Shown here: positions 7,065 through 9,826 of the stretch, piece by piece
Layout: each line of letters begins with the position of its first letter
Position numbering within the stretch: the stretch's first letter is position 1
Assembly (NCBI GenBank): GCA_934636425.1
Contig: CAKUAV010000116.1
Location: 1-9,826, forward strand
Origin: an uncultured Clostridia bacterium
GTDB lineage: Bacteria; Bacillota; Clostridia; Christensenellales; Aristaeellaceae
Reading direction: 5' to 3'
DNA: 9,826 nucleotides
Program-made: the position numbers and the translations under genes
The notes under the pieces: generated by a model
Databases searched by the model: none
The model's input: the letters and a program-made list of their open reading frames with translations, nothing else
Told to the model about the DNA's origin: nothing

Positions 7065-8159
7065 ATGCACATCACCCGCCTTGAACTCCGGCAATTCCGC
7101 AATTACGAGGAGGCCGAGCTGCGCCCCTGCGAGGGAATAACCGTGCTCTACGGCAACAACGCGCAGGGCAAGACGGCGCTGCTCGAGGCCATTGTGCTCG
7201 CCTGCACCGGCCGCAGCCACCGCACCTCCCGCGACAGGGAGCTGATCCGCTGGGGTCAGGAGGCGGGGCGCGTGTTCGTTCAGGCCGAAAAGCGGGACGG
7301 CAGCCACGAGGTGGAGATGCTGCTCTCGAGCCTGCGCCGAAAGATAGTCAAGGTCAACGGCGGCGCGCTTCAGCGCACCGGCGAGCTGATGGGGCACGTC
7401 AACGGCGTGTTGTTCGCGCCCGAGGATCTGCGCATGGTCAAGGACGGCCCCGCCGAGCGCCGCCGCTTCATAGACATGGAGCTGAGCCAGATCAAGCCGT
7501 CGTATTACTATGCGCTCCAGCACTACGCCCACGCGCTCATGCAGCGCAACAGGCTGCTGCGCGACGTCGCCGAAAAGCCCGCACTCGCCGATACGCTGGA
7601 GGACTGGGACGCGCAGCTGGCGCGCTGCGGCGCGGCGATCATGCGGGAGCGGCAGGCGTTCATCGCGCTGATCAGCGATTCCGCACACGAAAATCACCTC
7701 GAAATATCCGGCGGGCAGGAGGATCTCAAGGCGCGCTATGTGCCCTCTCTGGACACGCGGGACGACGAGCCGGCGCAGGCGCTGATGAAGGCGCTGCGCG
7801 TCGCGCGGAATATGGACGTCCGCCGCGGCACGACCAGCGTCGGCCCGCACCGCGACGATCTGATGCTGACGCTCTCGGGCATGGACGTGCGCGTCTACGG
7901 CTCGCAGGGGCAGCAGCGCACCACGGCGCTCTCGCTCAAGCTGGCCGAGCTGGACATCATGCGCCGCGAGATCGGCGAATGGCCGGTGCTGATGCTCGAC
8001 GACGTGATGAGCGAGCTGGATCCCAAACGCCGCCGGCAGCTCTTAAAGCGGCTGGACGGCATACAGACAATCGTCACCTGCACCGACATGAGCGATCTGG
8101 CCGACGCGGAAATCGGCGCGGCCTGGCGCATACACAATGGAACAATCGCGAGCGAATGA
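7065..8159 (+). CDS. recF: DNA replication and repair protein RecF
   Basis: RecF is an SMC-like ABC ATPase that, with RecO and RecR, loads RecA at single-strand gaps. The 364 residues are the normal length. The N-terminus MHITRLELRQFRNYE is typical of RecF. Walker A is GNNAQGKT (30-37), GPHRDD lies at 260-265, the ABC signature SQGQQR at 280-285 and Walker B VLMLDDVMSELD at 308-319. All catalytic motifs are intact. Start choice: ATG 7065 has a GAGGG box at 7052-7056 with 8-base spacing and gives the family N-terminus; the in-frame ATG at 7029 would add 12 unrelated residues. In many Firmicutes recF sits in a dnaA-dnaN-recF-gyrB cluster. Here it lies between typA and a zinc-ribbon membrane-protein gene, and probably shares a transcript with the latter (29 bases between stop and next start). 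Confidence 0.97.
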   Translation: MHITRLELRQFRNYEEAELRPCEGITVLYGNNAQGKTALLEAIVLACTGRSHRTSRDRELIRWGQEAGRVFVQAEKRDGSHEVEMLLSSLRRKIVKVNGGALQRTGELMGHVNGVLFAPEDLRMVKDGPAERRRFIDMELSQIKPSYYYALQHYAHALMQRNRLLRDVAEKPALADTLEDWDAQLARCGAAIMRERQAFIALISDSAHENHLEISGGQEDLKARYVPSLDTRDDEPAQALMKALRVARNMDVRRGTTSVGPHRDDLMLTLSGMDVRVYGSQGQQRTTALSLKLAELDIMRREIGEWPVLMLDDVMSELDPKRRRQLLKRLDGIQTIVTCTDMSDLADAEIGAAWRIHNGTIASE

Positions 8160-8188
8160 GCGCCCGAAAGGGGAAGGGAGATGAGCGC

Positions 8189-9574
8189 ATGGTATGCCCG
8201 GGATGCGGCACGCACCTAAAGGACGGGCTGGACGTCTGTCCGGAATGCGGCACGCCGCTTGACCGCCACGCGGCGGGAGAAAAGAAGGAAGAGAGCGGCC
8301 GCGGCGAGTGGGAGCGCACCATGACCGTCGCCATGCGCGTGCTCGTTCACATACTGATCTGGATTTTTTCACTGAGCATACTGGCCTTCGGGCTGTACAA
8401 GGCCTATTACTGGTATCAGGCGTATTCCGTGCAGAAGCGCTATGAGGACGGCACGGTCAAGATGCCCGAATTGGAGGTCGTCACGATGGACGACGGCCGG
8501 ACGGGTCACGCCATCACGTTCTATGGCCGCGACGGCGACATGATCTACATCGAGGAGCTGGACGAGCGCTACATGGTCGTGGGCGGCAAGGCGGTGGTCA
8601 GGGTGGCCGACGCGGAGTGGTTCCAGATCGCGGGCGTGAACGCGGCCTCGGCGCAGATTTCGCTCACCGCCGTTCAGACCACAGAAAAGGGCGAAAAGAC
8701 GCTGCTGCCCATCGTATCATTCAATGTGGAGATGCCCGTCTCGCCGCTGACAATCACCAGCCCGACGGAGAAATACGTCACCACGATGTCCTCCGTGTAC
8801 GATCTCAAGCTGAACGTGGTCTACGGCTCCACCGTGCTGGTGGACGGCGAGGACGTGACCGGCATGGTCGATCGTCAGGGCAATCTCTCGGTCAGCGTGG
8901 CGGTCTATCCTCAGGGCGAGAACCCCGTTTCGATACTGGTGCAGACCCCCAATCACCTTGAGACGCGCGAGGATCTGGTATTCTATCGCCAGCCGATGGA
9001 CATCGATCTGGAAATCGCCTCCAACACGGCGTTTACCTCAGAGCGCGCGAACATGGTGATACGCGGCGCGGTCGATCCCACGGCGCAGCTGACAATCGAG
9101 TCGAATTACGATCCCTCGACGTTCGAGATGGACGAGAAGGGCAACTTCAGCTTCGCGGCGCTGTTCGATCATTACGGCGACAATGCGATCACGCTGCGCG
9201 CCCGGAAGGCCGGCCTGCAGGATTCGGTCCTCAGCTTCAGCGTCTACTATGTGCCCTCGATCAACGAGTATTCCCGCAAGGCGTGGAAGATGGACTATCA
9301 GAACCTGCTCTACTGCTGGCAGGAATGGGACGGCCGCGTGTTCGCCTGCAAGGGCACGATCGTGGCGATTATGGACGACGATCCCGACACGCTGGTGATC
9401 GACGTTTCGGACAACGACAGCGGCAAGTATCTTGTCATTAAGAATATGTCCGACAAGAAGATCACCGAAATCGGCGGGCGCTATGTCATCTATGCCGACG
9501 TGTCCGGCCAGGGCGAGTATAACGGCAAGACCTACACGCGCCTGATCGGACGCTACGCGGAATCGCTGGACTGA
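8189..9574 (+). CDS. Zinc-ribbon, single-TM surface protein with two Ig-like domains
   Basis: I do not recognise a named family. The 461-residue product begins with a zinc ribbon, CPGC (3-6) and CPEC (17-20), then a charged linker, one hydrophobic segment at about 50-70, and a large extracytoplasmic part. Inferred topology is zinc ribbon inside, C-terminus outside. Residues about 72-180 form a beta-rich membrane-proximal region. About 182-268 and 270-356 look like two related Ig-like domains sharing a D-x-x-G-N-(L/F)-S pattern. The C-terminal 90 residues (GRVFACKGTIVAI to the end) resemble an OB-fold of the tRNA_anti-like type. Start choice: ATG 8189 has GGGAG at 8176-8180 with 8-base spacing; ATG 8156, overlapping the recF stop as ATGA, is in frame but has no ribosome binding site and would put 11 extra residues before the ribbon. 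It is probably co-transcribed with recF. Similar zinc-ribbon membrane proteins are common in Clostridia and mostly uncharacterised. Confidence 0.85.
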   Translation: MVCPGCGTHLKDGLDVCPECGTPLDRHAAGEKKEESGRGEWERTMTVAMRVLVHILIWIFSLSILAFGLYKAYYWYQAYSVQKRYEDGTVKMPELEVVTMDDGRTGHAITFYGRDGDMIYIEELDERYMVVGGKAVVRVADAEWFQIAGVNAASAQISLTAVQTTEKGEKTLLPIVSFNVEMPVSPLTITSPTEKYVTTMSSVYDLKLNVVYGSTVLVDGEDVTGMVDRQGNLSVSVAVYPQGENPVSILVQTPNHLETREDLVFYRQPMDIDLEIASNTAFTSERANMVIRGAVDPTAQLTIESNYDPSTFEMDEKGNFSFAALFDHYGDNAITLRARKAGLQDSVLSFSVYYVPSINEYSRKAWKMDYQNLLYCWQEWDGRVFACKGTIVAIMDDDPDTLVIDVSDNDSGKYLVIKNMSDKKITEIGGRYVIYADVSGQGEYNGKTYTRLIGRYAESLD

Positions 9575-9588
9575 CAATTTCACATAAG

Positions 9589-9628
9589 AATGGCGGTCGG
9601 CCTTCGGGTCGGCCGTCATTGTTGTATG
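9589..9628 (+). terminator. Intrinsic terminator with UUCG tetraloop
   Basis: A 14-pair stem (9589-9602 with 9607-9620), including three G-U wobbles, closes on a UUCG tetraloop (9603-9606), one of the most stable RNA loops. T-rich bases (ATTGTTGTAT) follow, though without a pure T-run. It starts 14 bases after the zinc-ribbon gene stop, so it should end the recF transcript. Confidence 0.8.
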
Positions 9629-9633
9629 GGAGA

Positions 9634-9643
9634 CGAAATTTCG
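9634..9643. promoter_or_regulatory. 10-base palindrome upstream of the pepF-like promoter
   Basis: CGAAATTTCG is a perfect palindrome ending 8 bases before the -35 box. It could be an operator half or chance; nothing else in the window repeats it. Confidence 0.25.
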
Positions 9644-9651
9644 CGCGGGTG

Positions 9652-9680
9652 TGGACGGAAGGGGCGTTTTGTGCTATGAT
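9652..9680 (+). promoter_or_regulatory. Extended -10 promoter for the pepF-like gene
   Basis: TGGACG at 9652-9657 matches the -35 consensus at 4 of 6 bases. After a 17-base spacer comes TATGAT (9675-9680), preceded by TG at 9672-9673, which makes an extended -10 box. Transcription would start near 9687, about 60 bases before the start codon. Confidence 0.7.
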
Positions 9681-9690
9681 AAGATTGAAT

Positions 9691-9702
9691 GTGCGGCCGC
9701 AC
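9691..9702. promoter_or_regulatory. 12-base perfect palindrome just after the predicted start site
   Basis: GTGCGGCCGCAC is a perfect palindrome at about +5 to +16 of the predicted transcript. This position suits a repressor site or a small 5' RNA hairpin. The high GC makes chance possible; no second copy was seen in the window. Confidence 0.3.
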
Positions 9703-9747
9703 TGTGCCGCGCGACGCTATCTATAATGAAAGGATGGACAGTGGACA

Positions 9748-9826
9748 ATGAGCGAAAGAGTACCGGAGCGCAGCGCGCTGAATCTGCGCGATACATGGCG
9801 GCTGGAAGATATGTACGCCTCTCAGG
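9748..9826 (+). CDS. pepF: Probable oligoendopeptidase F, N-terminus only (cut by window edge)
   Basis: Only the first 26 codons are visible. The segment LRDTWRLEDMYAS resembles the conserved start of oligoendopeptidase F (M3 family zinc peptidases), where a W-x-L-x-D-(I/M)-(Y/F) pattern follows a short variable head. PepF degrades oligopeptides in the cytoplasm; its HEXXH zinc site would be far downstream, outside the window. ATG 9748 is the only candidate start in this frame after the stop at 9727-9729. The AAAGGA box (9729-9734) is 13 bases away, longer than ideal. The gene has its own promoter and follows a terminator. Identity is tentative because so little is seen. Confidence 0.65.
   Translation, partial: MSERVPERSALNLRDTWRLEDMYASQ

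Noticed and set aside
5984..7850. Long overlapping - strand frames opposite typA and recF
   Set aside because: They are antisense shadows of well-identified genes, cross the typA terminator and show no family motifs.
7979..8188. N-terminal extension of the zinc-ribbon gene into recF
   Set aside because: The ATG at 7979 lies deep inside recF in another frame; the encoded segment is unlike any domain, and a well-spaced ribosome binding site supports ATG 8189.

Overview
This window looks like a chromosomal housekeeping segment from a GC-rich member of the Clostridia (Firmicutes). That placement is inferred from three things: an AddA-type helicase-nuclease rather than RecB, strong GGAGG-like ribosome binding sites with some TTG/GTG starts, and the company of typA, recF and a pepF-like gene. 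No tRNA, rRNA, insertion sequence, phage gene or CRISPR array was recognised. All real genes read on the + strand.

Layout. Bases 2-2878 hold the 3' three-quarters or so of addA, whose start lies before the window. A poorly coding gap of 306 bases follows (2879-3184), with two small hairpins and a doubtful 63-codon reading frame. Then comes a tightly coupled two-gene unit: a xylose-isomerase-like TIM-barrel protein (3185-4036) and a metallo-beta-lactamase-fold hydrolase (4040-4873). Their substrate is not evident. A near-consensus promoter (4912-4941) drives typA/bipA (4988-6814), which ends at a hairpin terminator (6828-6870). After a 194-base leader comes recF (7065-8159), closely followed by a gene for a membrane-anchored zinc-ribbon protein with two Ig-like domains and a beta-rich C-terminal domain (8189-9574). 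That unit ends at a UUCG-loop terminator. A new extended -10 promoter (9652-9680), flanked by palindromes, leads into the first 26 codons of a probable oligoendopeptidase F gene cut off by the window edge.

Functionally, addA and recF both serve recombinational repair (double-strand-break processing and RecA loading at gaps), and typA is a ribosome-associated GTPase. The two less explained parts are the isomerase-like/hydrolase-like gene pair and the surface zinc-ribbon protein downstream of recF. I see no clear defence system or strikingly new system; the most interesting candidates are the zinc-ribbon surface protein and the small regulatory structures in the leaders.
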